From Phycisphaerales bacterium (GTDB lineage: Bacteria > Planctomycetota > Phycisphaerae > UBA1845), in NCBI GenBank assembly GCA_020639095.1, contig JACKHH010000002.1, positions 62,001-126,000 of the forward strand: a stretch of 64,000 nucleotides of DNA. Direction: 5' to 3'. The translations under genes and the position numbers were made by a program. The notes beneath the pieces were generated by a model that was given only the letters and a program-made list of their open reading frames with translations, had not been told where the DNA came from and did not search any database. Position 1 is the first letter of the stretch. Every line of letters starts with the position of its first letter. Below, piece by piece: positions 38,354 to 47,022 of this stretch.

Positions 38354-40578
38354 ATCCACTTCGTATGGGCTACTACATCATGCGTCACCTTGGCCCGCGA
38401 GTGGTCACGCTGCGCGCATCGATCTACCTTTCCAAGACGCTGGGGCTGACGCAGCGGCGCTTCGCCGAGCGCCCGTGGGCCACGATGCGCTTGCACGACA
38501 TTCTGTGCGACGGCATCCCGTCGGACAAAATCGCGTACGCGGATTTCAAACGCAGCCAACCGGCGAAGTTTCTCTTTCCCCTGGGCGAACCGCCGCGCGT
38601 GCCCGCGTACATCCACAACGGCGTGCACGAACGCCAGCCGTCCTTCGCTGAACGTCTGAGACTGCTTGCGGAGGATCGCTGCGTTTACTTCTTCCGCATG
38701 CCATCGCCCACACCGGTCGACTGGAGCGTCAACGCGCTCGACAACCGAATGGCCGATCCCGAAGGCGACTGGTTCCGCATCCCGTCGTATCTCGAAACAT
38801 CGGGCGACTTGCGCACGCTCTGGGAACCCGCACGTGCGGCATGGGCGATTGATCTCGCCCGCGCACCGGCGCATGGCTTCACCGGCGATGCCGGCGAGTT
38901 GTTCTGGCGCTGGGTCGATTCCTTCATGGATGCATGTCCACCCTACAAGACCGTGCAGTGGAAGTGCGGGCAGGAGAGCACGGTGCGGTTCATTGCGATC
39001 GTGTTGGGCTTTTGGAGCCTCGCCCATGACCGCTCAACAACGCCCAAGCGCTATACCCAGATTGCTAGGCTGGCGTGGGCGACAGGACATCGCATCTTCC
39101 ACCACATCAACTACGCGATCTCCCAAAAGAACAACCACGCCACCTCCGAAGCGTGCGGGCTCATCCTGATCAGCCAGCTCTTTCCGGAGCTTGAAGGTGC
39201 AGCCAAGTGGGGACGACGCGGGCGCAAGGTGCTCGAACGCGAAGTGCTTCGCCAGGTGTATGCCGACGGTACGTACGTGCAGCAATCAATGAACTACCAC
39301 CGCGTCATGCTGCAAGGCGCGCTGCTGTCGTTGCGCCTCGCGGAGATTGTCAACAATCCCTTCCCGCGTGCGGTGTACGACAAGCTCGCGGACGGCGCGG
39401 AGTTCCTTTTCCAGATGATGGACCCCGCGACCGGCAGGCTGCCCAACTACGGCAACAACGACGGTGCCTGGATGCTGCCGCTCAGCGAGTGCGACTTCAC
39501 CGATTTTCGTCCGACGTTGCAGGCGGTGAGCTACCTTTGCCATCGTCGTCGCATGCTGCCGGCGGGCCCGTGGGATGAAGATATGCTCTGGCTGTTCGGG
39601 CCCGAGGCGGTCATGACAGAAGATGTACCGCCGCGCCGACCGGTATCGGCTGCCTTTGCCAACGGCGGATACTACACGCTGCGCCAGGGCGAAAGCTGGG
39701 CGATGACCCGCTGCCACACCTACCGCGATCGCGTCGCGCACAACGATGCGTTGCACGTCGATCTCTGGTGGCGCGGCCAGAACGTCTTGCAGGACTGCGG
39801 AACGTACCAGTATTACGTGCCCAATCGCCCGGACATCGAGGCCTATTTCAAGGAACCGACGGGCCAGAACACCGTTGAGATCGACGACGTGCCCGCGATC
39901 GAAAGCGTGTCGCGTTTCCTATTCTTGCCATGGACGCGCGCGGAAGTGATCGACCGCAACGTCGCGGGCGATGGCGCGATCTGGCTGACCGGCGAGCTGT
40001 ATGACTACGATCGTCGCCCCTGGAGAGTGCTGCATCGCCGCACGACCATCGCATTATCGCCGACGCTTTGGATCATCGTCGATGACCTCATCGGAACGCG
40101 GAAGCACAACGCGTTGGTACGTTGGCACATGCTGGACGCACCGTACAAAATCAAGTCGGGCGGTGACTCGGTTCACCTTACCACGCCCAAGGGCGACGTG
40201 TATCTTGGGGTGACCATGCCGGCTGAGAAACTCTCGCGTTTTGAGGTCATCCGCGGGCGCAAGCAGGTGGGCGAGGTGCAGGGGTTCGCCGCGCCGTACT
40301 ACGGTGAGTTGCAACCCATCCCCACCGTGGAGGCGGAGTATTCCGGACCGTTGCAGGCGCGCATGCTGACCTACCTGGGTTTGGGACAACCCGTATCGGT
40401 ACGCCGGCCTCAGGATGATCGTGACGCGCAGCATTGGCGTTTCGCCACCCCGCTGGAGGTTCACGATCTCACGCTGGCGGGCCCCTTCCGACCGATCAAA
40501 CGCGTCGTGCTGGACCATCAGGTGCGTGAAGCCACGAAGCGTCCAACATCTTCCCACACCGCGAAAGGCGGCGCATGA
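38350..40578 (+). CDS. Heparinase II/III-family protein, no visible signal peptide
   Basis: 742 residues, GTG start in overlap. The alpha/alpha-toroid part holds LETSGDLRTLWEPAR, NNHATSEACG (Asn261-Asn262-His263, about 261-270) and YVQQSMNYHRVML, and the beta-sheet part holds RVAHNDALHVDLWWRG with GTYQYY, where the His is the expected catalytic or metal residue of the family. Typical members cleave uronate-containing glycans by beta-elimination and are exported. Here the N-terminus (MNPLRMGYYIMRHLGPRVV) is not a convincing signal peptide, and the gene sits between biosynthetic genes. It may therefore trim or modify the product during synthesis rather than degrade food polymer. Confidence 0.85.
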   Translation: MNPLRMGYYIMRHLGPRVVTLRASIYLSKTLGLTQRRFAERPWATMRLHDILCDGIPSDKIAYADFKRSQPAKFLFPLGEPPRVPAYIHNGVHERQPSFAERLRLLAEDRCVYFFRMPSPTPVDWSVNALDNRMADPEGDWFRIPSYLETSGDLRTLWEPARAAWAIDLARAPAHGFTGDAGELFWRWVDSFMDACPPYKTVQWKCGQESTVRFIAIVLGFWSLAHDRSTTPKRYTQIARLAWATGHRIFHHINYAISQKNNHATSEACGLILISQLFPELEGAAKWGRRGRKVLEREVLRQVYADGTYVQQSMNYHRVMLQGALLSLRLAEIVNNPFPRAVYDKLADGAEFLFQMMDPATGRLPNYGNNDGAWMLPLSECDFTDFRPTLQAVSYLCHRRRMLPAGPWDEDMLWLFGPEAVMTEDVPPRRPVSAAFANGGYYTLRQGESWAMTRCHTYRDRVAHNDALHVDLWWRGQNVLQDCGTYQYYVPNRPDIEAYFKEPTGQNTVEIDDVPAIESVSRFLFLPWTRAEVIDRNVAGDGAIWLTGELYDYDRRPWRVLHRRTTIALSPTLWIIVDDLIGTRKHNALVRWHMLDAPYKIKSGGDSVHLTTPKGDVYLGVTMPAEKLSRFEVIRGRKQVGEVQGFAAPYYGELQPIPTVEAEYSGPLQARMLTYLGLGQPVSVRRPQDDRDAQHWRFATPLEVHDLTLAGPFRPIKRVVLDHQVREATKRPTSSHTAKGGA

Positions 40579-41885
40579 GAATCAGTATTTTCGGAATGGG
40601 CTATGTCGGCGTGGTGAGCAGCGCCTGTCTCGTACGCGACGGACATGAAGTCATCGGCGTCGATCCCGTCGAAGCCAAGGTCGCGGACATCAATGCCGGC
40701 CGCACGCCGATTCGCGAAGACGGGGTCGCGGAGATGCTCGCTACGGGACACGCTGCCGGCCTGTTGAGCGCGAGCACGCACGCAGCCGATGCCCTCGCGG
40801 AATGCGATCTTGCATGGATATGCGTGGGCACGCCGTCACAGGTGGACGGCGGAATCGACCTGCGCTACGTCGAAAGCTGCATCCGCGAGATCGGTTCGTG
40901 CCTCAAGCACATGCACGCCCGGCCCTTGATCGTACTGCGCAGCACGGTGCTGCCGGGCACGACGCGCGAGACGGTGATCCCCCTGCTGGAAAAATCCAGC
41001 GGGCTCACCGTCGGGAAGGATCTGCACATCGTCTTCCACCCCGAATTTCTGCGCGAAGGGAACGCGGTCCATGACTTTGACGAACCGCCGAAAATCGTCA
41101 TCGGTGAAGAAACCGCGGGGGCGGGCGACGCGCTCGAAGCCCTCTACGCGAAGTACGATGCGCCGCACTTCCGCGCCCCACTGGAAGTCGCGGAACTGGT
41201 CAAATACTCGGACAACCTCTTCCACGCGATCAAAGTCGTGTTCGCCAACGAGATGGGCGCGATCGCGCACGCGGTGGGAGCCGATGCCCGCGAAGTGGCG
41301 GACATCTTCTGTAGCGACACCAAGCTGAACATCAATCCGTACTACCTGCGGCCCGGTTTTGCGTACGGCGGGTCGTGTTTGCCGAAAGATCTGCGCGCCA
41401 TCCTGCGTTTGGCGCAGCAGAAGAACATCTCCGTCCCGCTGTTTGAATCCGCGCCGCAGAGCAACCGGCAGCTTGTTGAACACTTCGTTGATCGCGTGCT
41501 GCGCAGCAAGCCGCAAAGCGTGGGCATGGTCGGTTTGGCGTTTAAGCCCGGCACCGACGACATGCGCGAAAGCCCCTACGTCGAGGTCGCGAAGCGGCTC
41601 CTCGGTGAGGGCATGACACTCGCGATCTACGACCCAGCCGTTGATCCCAGTCGCTTGATCGGCAGCAACAAACAAGCGGTACAAACCGCGCTGCGCCACC
41701 TTGAACAGTTGATCGTACATGACATCGCCGCACTCGACGCGTGCGACACCATCGTAATCAATCATCGCGCCGTGAACGCGGAAAAAGTCAACGCGTGGCT
41801 GGCAGCGGGCAAGACGACTTTCGACCTCGTCGGAATTGCCGGCGTCGTTCGCACCACCCCAGGCTACGAAGGCATTTCCTGGTAG
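40575..41885 (+). CDS. AlgD-like nucleotide-sugar 6-dehydrogenase (probably GDP-mannose)
   Basis: 436 residues, the AlgD length. N-terminal NAD site ISIFGMGYVGVVSSACL, then ICVGTPSQVDGGIDLRYV, the catalytic-region FHPEFLREGNAV, and YGGSCLPKDLRA with Cys268, which has the residue number of the AlgD nucleophile. C-terminal SVGMVGLAFKPGTDDMRESP is shared with GDP-mannose and UDP-sugar dehydrogenases. It is expected to oxidise the sugar twice to a uronate; the closest text similarity I can recall is to GDP-mannose dehydrogenase, and gmd in this operon uses the same GDP-mannose. UDP-ManNAc oxidation is the alternative. The stop overlaps nothing downstream; a paired palindrome follows. Confidence 0.87.
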   Translation: MRISIFGMGYVGVVSSACLVRDGHEVIGVDPVEAKVADINAGRTPIREDGVAEMLATGHAAGLLSASTHAADALAECDLAWICVGTPSQVDGGIDLRYVESCIREIGSCLKHMHARPLIVLRSTVLPGTTRETVIPLLEKSSGLTVGKDLHIVFHPEFLREGNAVHDFDEPPKIVIGEETAGAGDALEALYAKYDAPHFRAPLEVAELVKYSDNLFHAIKVVFANEMGAIAHAVGADAREVADIFCSDTKLNINPYYLRPGFAYGGSCLPKDLRAILRLAQQKNISVPLFESAPQSNRQLVEHFVDRVLRSKPQSVGMVGLAFKPGTDDMRESPYVEVAKRLLGEGMTLAIYDPAVDPSRLIGSNKQAVQTALRHLEQLIVHDIAALDACDTIVINHRAVNAEKVNAWLAAGKTTFDLVGIAGVVRTTPGYEGISW

Positions 41886-41927
41886 ATTCGCTAGGATAGA
41901 GAGGCGTTGGCGAAGCATAAGCGCGCT

Positions 41928-42000
41928 GTGTGCCACTGCTCTTGAGCAGTGGAGACACTATGGATAATCGCTACACAACTGCTCAAGAGCAGTGGCACAC
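41928..42000. repeat. Inverted pair of identical palindromes, REPIN-like
   Basis: 23-base arms at 41928-41950 and 41978-42000 are perfect reverse complements over a 27-base spacer. Each arm is itself a palindrome, ACTGCTC-TT-GAGCAGT, with the left copy extending to a 9-bp stem (41933-41952). It lies between two co-directional operon genes and has no T-run. Confidence 0.85.
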
Positions 42001-42061
42001 GTAACGTCAACTCCAAGAGGAATCAGGCGTCACAAACTGACGATCAACTAGAGACGGCTTC

Positions 42062-43330
42062 ATGCACATCATTTACCTGCATCAATACTTCAACACGCGC
42101 TACGGCTACACCGGCACGCGGTCGTATGAATTCGCCCGCCGACTCGTCGCCAACGGACACCGCGTGAGCATGATCACGTCTGCTCCGGGCAGGTTTCCGG
42201 AAGAGGGCCTGTCGCTGCCCGCGGGCCGCGACTATTGCGAGATCGAAGTCGAAGGCATCAACGTCGTCCCGATCGCCGCGGGCTATTCCAATTCGCAAGC
42301 GGCGACCGGCATGGGCGGGTTCACGCGTATGCGGCACTTCATGCACTTCGCGAAACTCGCGACGGAAGTGGGCACGCGACTCGCAAAGCCCGACGTCGTG
42401 TACGCAACCTCGACACCGCTGACGATCGGCATCCCCGGGCGCGACATCGCCCGCCGCTTCGACGTGCCCTTCGTTTTCGAAATCCGCGACGTCTGGCCGC
42501 AGGCACTGATCAACGTCGGCGCGCTCAAAAACCCGGCTGCCATTTGGTGGATGCGACGCATGGAGCGCAAGCTCTACGCCGCCGCCAAGCATGTCGTCGC
42601 GCTCTCGCCCGGGATGAAAGCGGGCGTGGTATCGGCTGGTGTGTCGCCTGACGACGTCACGGTTATTCCCAATTCGAGCGACCTCGACCTCTTCAATCCC
42701 GATGTCGACGGCAGCGCCGCACGGGAGCGCCTGGGCCTGGGCAATGACTTCTCGGCGGTCTACTTCGGCGCGATGGGCCACGCGAACGGGCTCGAATACG
42801 TCGTGGAAGCCGCGGACATCCTCCGCAAGCGCGACGCCACCGGAATCAAGCTTGTACTCCACGGACACGGCGGGCGCCGCGAAGCGCTCGAAGCCATGGT
42901 GCGTGATCGCAAACTCGACAACGTGGTCTTCAGCGATCCCGTACCCGACAAAGCCGAGGTCGCGCGCATCGTCGCGGGCTGCAACGTGTGCCTCACCATT
43001 TACGCCAACACCGACACCGAGCAGTCGTGGTCGCCCAACAAGATGTTCGATGCGCTGGCAGCCGGTAAACCGGTACTGATCAACGTCGGCGGATGGCTCG
43101 GCGATACCATCGAACAGAATGATGCCGGGAAGTTCGTCGACCCGCACAATCCCACGAACCTCGCTGACACGTTACTAGCGCTCTCGCGCGATGCGGCGCT
43201 CTGCAAGCGCCTCGGCGAAAATGCACGCAAGCTCGCCGAACGCGAATTCTCCCGCGACAAACTCGCGGACCAGCTTGAGAACGTTCTCCTTAACGCGACC
43301 GGCGTGCGCGTGCACGCGCGCAGCGCTTGA
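42062..43330 (+). CDS. GT4-type glycosyltransferase, WbuB-like
   Basis: 422 residues. It starts MHIIYLHQYFNTRYGYTGTRSYEFARRL, the signature of WbuB-type transferases, and continues with VFEIRDVWPQALINVGALKNP, VIPNSSDLDLFNPD, YFGAMGHANGLEYVVEAADIL, then SWSPNKMFDALAAGKPVLINVGG. Both GT-B Rossmann folds are complete. The E. coli WbuB enzyme is known for N-acetylfucosamine transfer, which hints at an amino-sugar donor but does not prove it. Another protein with the same start motif lies at 44423. Confidence 0.87.
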   Translation: MHIIYLHQYFNTRYGYTGTRSYEFARRLVANGHRVSMITSAPGRFPEEGLSLPAGRDYCEIEVEGINVVPIAAGYSNSQAATGMGGFTRMRHFMHFAKLATEVGTRLAKPDVVYATSTPLTIGIPGRDIARRFDVPFVFEIRDVWPQALINVGALKNPAAIWWMRRMERKLYAAAKHVVALSPGMKAGVVSAGVSPDDVTVIPNSSDLDLFNPDVDGSAARERLGLGNDFSAVYFGAMGHANGLEYVVEAADILRKRDATGIKLVLHGHGGRREALEAMVRDRKLDNVVFSDPVPDKAEVARIVAGCNVCLTIYANTDTEQSWSPNKMFDALAAGKPVLINVGGWLGDTIEQNDAGKFVDPHNPTNLADTLLALSRDAALCKRLGENARKLAEREFSRDKLADQLENVLLNATGVRVHARSA

Positions 43331-43337
43331 CCGATTC

Positions 43338-44426
43338 ATGCTTACGCAAACACAATCATCACGACCATCCGCATCGCACGATTCACTCGACGTACTGCGC
43401 AGGTGCAGAGGTCGGGTGGTGCATGCGGAGGCAGACGGCACGCTCTACGTCGCGCGTCACTATCGCATTTACCGCTCGCAGGATGACGGCTGCTCCTGGT
43501 CGCCAGTCGCATCGATGCCCTATTCACCGAAACGGCGCATCGGCAGCTTGACGCGACTGACCTCGCGACTGCTGCGCGTGGAAGTCCGCGCACTGCTTCG
43601 TCTCGACGACGGCACACTCGTCGCGTCGAACCGCGAGGGTGTCTACTACGCGACTTCGGGCGCAGCGCAGATGCAGCGCAGCCAAGTTGACGACGGCGAC
43701 ACACCATCGTGGCCGCCCATGACCATGTCGCTCGGTCCAAACAACCGCATCCTATGGGGCGAGTACGGCGCCAACCGCGAAAAGCGCAGCGCCCGGATCT
43801 TCGTATCCGACGACGGCGGGCGACGTTTCGCCGTCGCCTACGCGTTCAAACCCGGTGAAATCCGGCACATACATAATCTCTACTTCGACGCGGGCTTGAA
43901 CAAGTACTGGGTGCTCGCGGGTGATCACGAACACGAGCCAGGTATCGGATTGCTCTCAGCTGACCTGCGCGATTTCGACTGGGTGGTGAAGGGTGAGCAG
44001 TCCCACCGCGCGGTCGGCATGTTCGACTTCGGCGACCGCATCGTCTATGGCACCGACACCGAGATGGAACCGAATGCGGTCATCAGCCTGGACAAGGCAA
44101 CCGGTAAGCTGCGACGCGTGGTGGAAACCGACGGCAGCTGCATCTATGCGTGTCGTTTTGGCGGGATCTACGCGATCACGACGAGTATCGAACCGTCAAA
44201 GGTCAATCACTGCCGCTCCGCCAAGCTGCTGCTCTCACGTGACGGCGAATCGTGGCACGAGGTGTTCGCCGCGCCCAAAGACTGTTGGAACGAGAACTAC
44301 TTTCAATTCGGATCGCTGATTCTGCCGCGCGGCGCGAGTGAACGCGAGACGATCATTTTCAGCGGGCAGGCCGTGCGTAGCGTCGACGATCGCGTGCGGG
44401 TCTGCAAGTGGACTCTGACGGAATGA
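43338..44426 (+). CDS. BNR/sialidase-like beta-propeller protein within the operon
   Basis: 362 residues from ATG 43338 (the longer frame covers the end of the preceding GT4 gene). Asp-box-like repeats are visible: YRSQDDGCSW, FVSDDGGRRF and LLSRDGESW, spaced through a beta-rich protein, as in neuraminidase-type six-bladed propellers. No signal peptide or membrane segment is visible. Its role in a biosynthetic operon is unclear; such proteins occur in glycan loci and may bind or modify the polymer. It ends in a four-base overlap with the next GT4 gene. Confidence 0.7.
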   Translation: MLTQTQSSRPSASHDSLDVLRRCRGRVVHAEADGTLYVARHYRIYRSQDDGCSWSPVASMPYSPKRRIGSLTRLTSRLLRVEVRALLRLDDGTLVASNREGVYYATSGAAQMQRSQVDDGDTPSWPPMTMSLGPNNRILWGEYGANREKRSARIFVSDDGGRRFAVAYAFKPGEIRHIHNLYFDAGLNKYWVLAGDHEHEPGIGLLSADLRDFDWVVKGEQSHRAVGMFDFGDRIVYGTDTEMEPNAVISLDKATGKLRRVVETDGSCIYACRFGGIYAITTSIEPSKVNHCRSAKLLLSRDGESWHEVFAAPKDCWNENYFQFGSLILPRGASERETIIFSGQAVRSVDDRVRVCKWTLTE

Positions 44427-45697
44427 AAATCCTCTACATTCATCAGCATTTCATCACCAATGAGGGCACGGGCGGGACGCGCAGTTTTGACGTGAGCAAG
44501 TACCTGCTCGCTGCCGGGCACGAGGTGACCATGGTGTGCGGAATCTACTGGCAGGGTTCGTTCCCGCGCATGCCCTGGTGGCGCCTGTGGCGCACGGAGT
44601 GGATCGACGGCATCAAGGTCAAGATCTGCAATTCGTACTACGCGAACGAACAGCGGCCGCCGATGCGCATGTGGCGGTTCTTCAAGTTCGCGATGATTGC
44701 GTTCCTCGCGACGCTCTTCGAACGCGGCATCGATATCATCTTCGCCACGAGCACGCCGTTGACCGTGGGCATTCCCGCGCGGCTCGCATCCGCGTGCAAG
44801 CGCGTGCCTTATGTCTTCGAAGTGCGCGACCTCTGGCCGGAGGACCTGCTGGCGGCGGGTCGATTGAAACCGGGCCTCATGTACCGCTGCTGGGAATGGC
44901 TCGAAGCCTTTTCCTACAAGCGCGCCAAACGCATCCTGCTGGTTTCGAAGGGATTTCACGATCGCCTGCTGGAACGCGGCTTTGCACCGCCGCAACTCAA
45001 GACCGTATTGCTCGGAGCCGATGGTGGCCTGTTCAAGAGTCTGACACCCGATGTCGACTACATCCGCCGCAACGGCCTTGAGGGCAAAACCATTGCGGTG
45101 TACACAGGCTCATACGGCAATGCGAACGGTCTCTTCCAGGTGCTCGATGCCGCCGAACATCTCCGCGATCGCGACGACATCGCGCTCGTGATGATCGGCG
45201 ACGGCAAGGAGCGCGAAGAACTTACCGCGATCAAGACGGAGAAGAAACTGGACAATGTGCACCTGTTGCCGTTCGTGCAGAAATTCGAACTGCCCAACAT
45301 CCTTGCGGCGTGCCACATCGGGTTGATGATTCTCAAGCAGATCACCCGCCCGCGCTGGGTGACGCCCAACAAACTCTTCGATTACATGTTCGCCGGGTTG
45401 CCCACGATTGTGAACTTCCCGGGGACAACGGCAGAGTTGGTTGAAACCGAAGGTGTCGGCGTGGCGAGCGAACCGGGCGATGCCGCCGATCTCGCCGCGA
45501 AAATCCGCTACTACGCGGACCATCCCGAGGAGCGCAAGCGAGTCGGCGCGCACGCACGCGAGACGGCATTCGCCAAGTTCGATCGCAAGCAGATCGCCGA
45601 CGACTTGATCGAGGTCTTTGATGCCGTGCTGGCTGAAACGCGCGGTACGACGAACACAAACGCGTCACCGGTGACGGCGAACAAACGCAGCCACTGA
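44423..45697 (+). CDS. GT4-type glycosyltransferase, WbuB-like
   Basis: 424 residues from ATG 44423, which overlaps the previous stop; the frame upstream is inside the propeller gene. Begins MKILYIHQHFITNEGTGGTRSFDVSKYL, then VFEVRDLWPEDLLAAG, VYTGSYGNANGLFQVLDAAEHL and TPNKLFDYMFAGLPTIVNFPGT. It is the second WbuB-like protein of the operon and resembles 42062 along its length. A Thr/Asn-rich tail follows the fold. The 92 bases to the next gene hold a single palindrome (45732-45755). Confidence 0.87.
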   Translation: MKILYIHQHFITNEGTGGTRSFDVSKYLLAAGHEVTMVCGIYWQGSFPRMPWWRLWRTEWIDGIKVKICNSYYANEQRPPMRMWRFFKFAMIAFLATLFERGIDIIFATSTPLTVGIPARLASACKRVPYVFEVRDLWPEDLLAAGRLKPGLMYRCWEWLEAFSYKRAKRILLVSKGFHDRLLERGFAPPQLKTVLLGADGGLFKSLTPDVDYIRRNGLEGKTIAVYTGSYGNANGLFQVLDAAEHLRDRDDIALVMIGDGKEREELTAIKTEKKLDNVHLLPFVQKFELPNILAACHIGLMILKQITRPRWVTPNKLFDYMFAGLPTIVNFPGTTAELVETEGVGVASEPGDAADLAAKIRYYADHPEERKRVGAHARETAFAKFDRKQIADDLIEVFDAVLAETRGTTNTNASPVTANKRSH

Positions 45698-45731
45698 CGC
45701 GGCGCAACCCCGAATTCATCACGAAAACCCG

Positions 45732-45755
45732 TTGTGGCCCAGGCTTTCAGCCTGC
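45732..45755. repeat. Solo palindrome of the GGCTT..CAGCC loop family
   Basis: TTGTGGCCCAGGCTTTCAGC and the following bases repeat the design of the 58373-58398 arm. CAGGCT-TTC-AGCCTG gives a 6-bp stem, and the leading TTGTGG is shared. No inverted partner was found next to it. Confidence 0.6.
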
Positions 45756-45789
45756 AAGCAACAATACTGCTGCGACTCAACAGAAGCCC

Positions 45790-47022
45790 ATGTCCCGAAA
45801 CAACCGTCCACGCGTCATGGTCATCGAGTCGCAGGCGAAAGCCGCGATTCCAGCGCTCGAATCGCTCGCGCGCGGCGGCCTGTTCGTGGTCGCCGCCAGC
45901 GAGAAACGCAGGCACAGCGGATTCTGGTCGCGCTACTGCCACGAAAAGCAGGTCTACCCGAGCCCGCGCCACCACAAGGAAGCGTTCCAGCAATGGCTGC
46001 TCGACTACCTCGCGCGTGGTAACATCGACATGCTCTTTTCGCTCGGGCATTACGGCGCACCAGCCGTCAGTGAAATTCAGGATGACGTGCGCCGCCGCAC
46101 GAAACTCCTCGCGCCGAACCATGACACGTTCATGGACGCGTACGCGAAAATCACGACGATGCGCACCGCGATCGCCGCGAACGTGCCCATCCCTGATTCG
46201 TGGTTCCCCGACGATGAACCCGAGGGCATCGAAGGCGTCGTGGATCGCATCACGCGTTGGCCGGTGCTCGTCAAACCGTCGATTGGCGTTGGAGCACGCG
46301 GCATCGTGTGGTGCCACAATGCCGACGAACTCCGCGAAGTGTACCCGCGTATCACCGCTGAGTTCGGCGAAAGCTACGTCCAGGATTTCGTGCCGCCCGG
46401 CGGCATGCAATACAAGGTGGATATTCTCGTTGACGGCGACCAGCGCAAATTGGCTGCGGTGGTGTACGGTAAAACACGTATGTACCCCCCCGACGGCGGC
46501 AGCAGCGTTCTCAACTTCACCGCCGATCGGCCCGACATCATCGACTACGCGCACCGCATGCTCGTCGAGCTTGGCTGGGAAGGATTTTGCGATTTCGACT
46601 TTGTCGTGGACCCGCGCGACGATATCCCCAAGCTGATGGAAATCAACCCCAGGTTTCCCGAGAGCTTTCGCATGGGCACCTCGGTGGGCATCAACTTTCC
46701 CATGATGATGTACCGCCTCGCACACGGTGAAGCCGTGGAGCCCATCGTCGATTATCCCAAGAATCACTTTCTCCGGTTTCTCCCCGGCGATGTGCTTTGG
46801 TTTCTGCGCGTGGACAACAAACGCCGCTTCAGCACCTGGCCGAGTTGGTTTCGCTTCTTCGACCGACGCACGGCCTATCAGCTCTGGAGTTGGCGCGACC
46901 CAGGACGCTTCTTTGGCTACCTGGCGGAAAACGCGTCGATGATCTTCGATCGCAAGCTTCGTCAGGAACGTATTCGCTCCGGTTCCGGCAGTCTCAAACC
47001 GCAGCGCACGGAAACAACATGA
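45790..47022 (+). CDS. ATP-grasp ligase, carboxylate-amine type
   Basis: 410 residues. ATP-grasp features are seen as RWPVLVKPSIGVGARGIVWC (adenine/phosphate binding), a following ESYVQDFVPPGGMQYKVDIL and, near the end of the fold, GFCDFDFVVDPRDDIPKLMEINPRFPES, where EINPRF is the Mg-ATP signature. N-terminal RVMVIESQAKAAIPALESL fits the pre-ATP-grasp Rossmann subdomain. Such ligases join a carboxylate to an amine, and in glycan loci can attach amino acids. The relation to CapK and AsnB in this operon is suggestive. The stop overlaps the deacetylase start. Confidence 0.85.
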   Translation: MSRNNRPRVMVIESQAKAAIPALESLARGGLFVVAASEKRRHSGFWSRYCHEKQVYPSPRHHKEAFQQWLLDYLARGNIDMLFSLGHYGAPAVSEIQDDVRRRTKLLAPNHDTFMDAYAKITTMRTAIAANVPIPDSWFPDDEPEGIEGVVDRITRWPVLVKPSIGVGARGIVWCHNADELREVYPRITAEFGESYVQDFVPPGGMQYKVDILVDGDQRKLAAVVYGKTRMYPPDGGSSVLNFTADRPDIIDYAHRMLVELGWEGFCDFDFVVDPRDDIPKLMEINPRFPESFRMGTSVGINFPMMMYRLAHGEAVEPIVDYPKNHFLRFLPGDVLWFLRVDNKRRFSTWPSWFRFFDRRTAYQLWSWRDPGRFFGYLAENASMIFDRKLRQERIRSGSGSLKPQRTETT

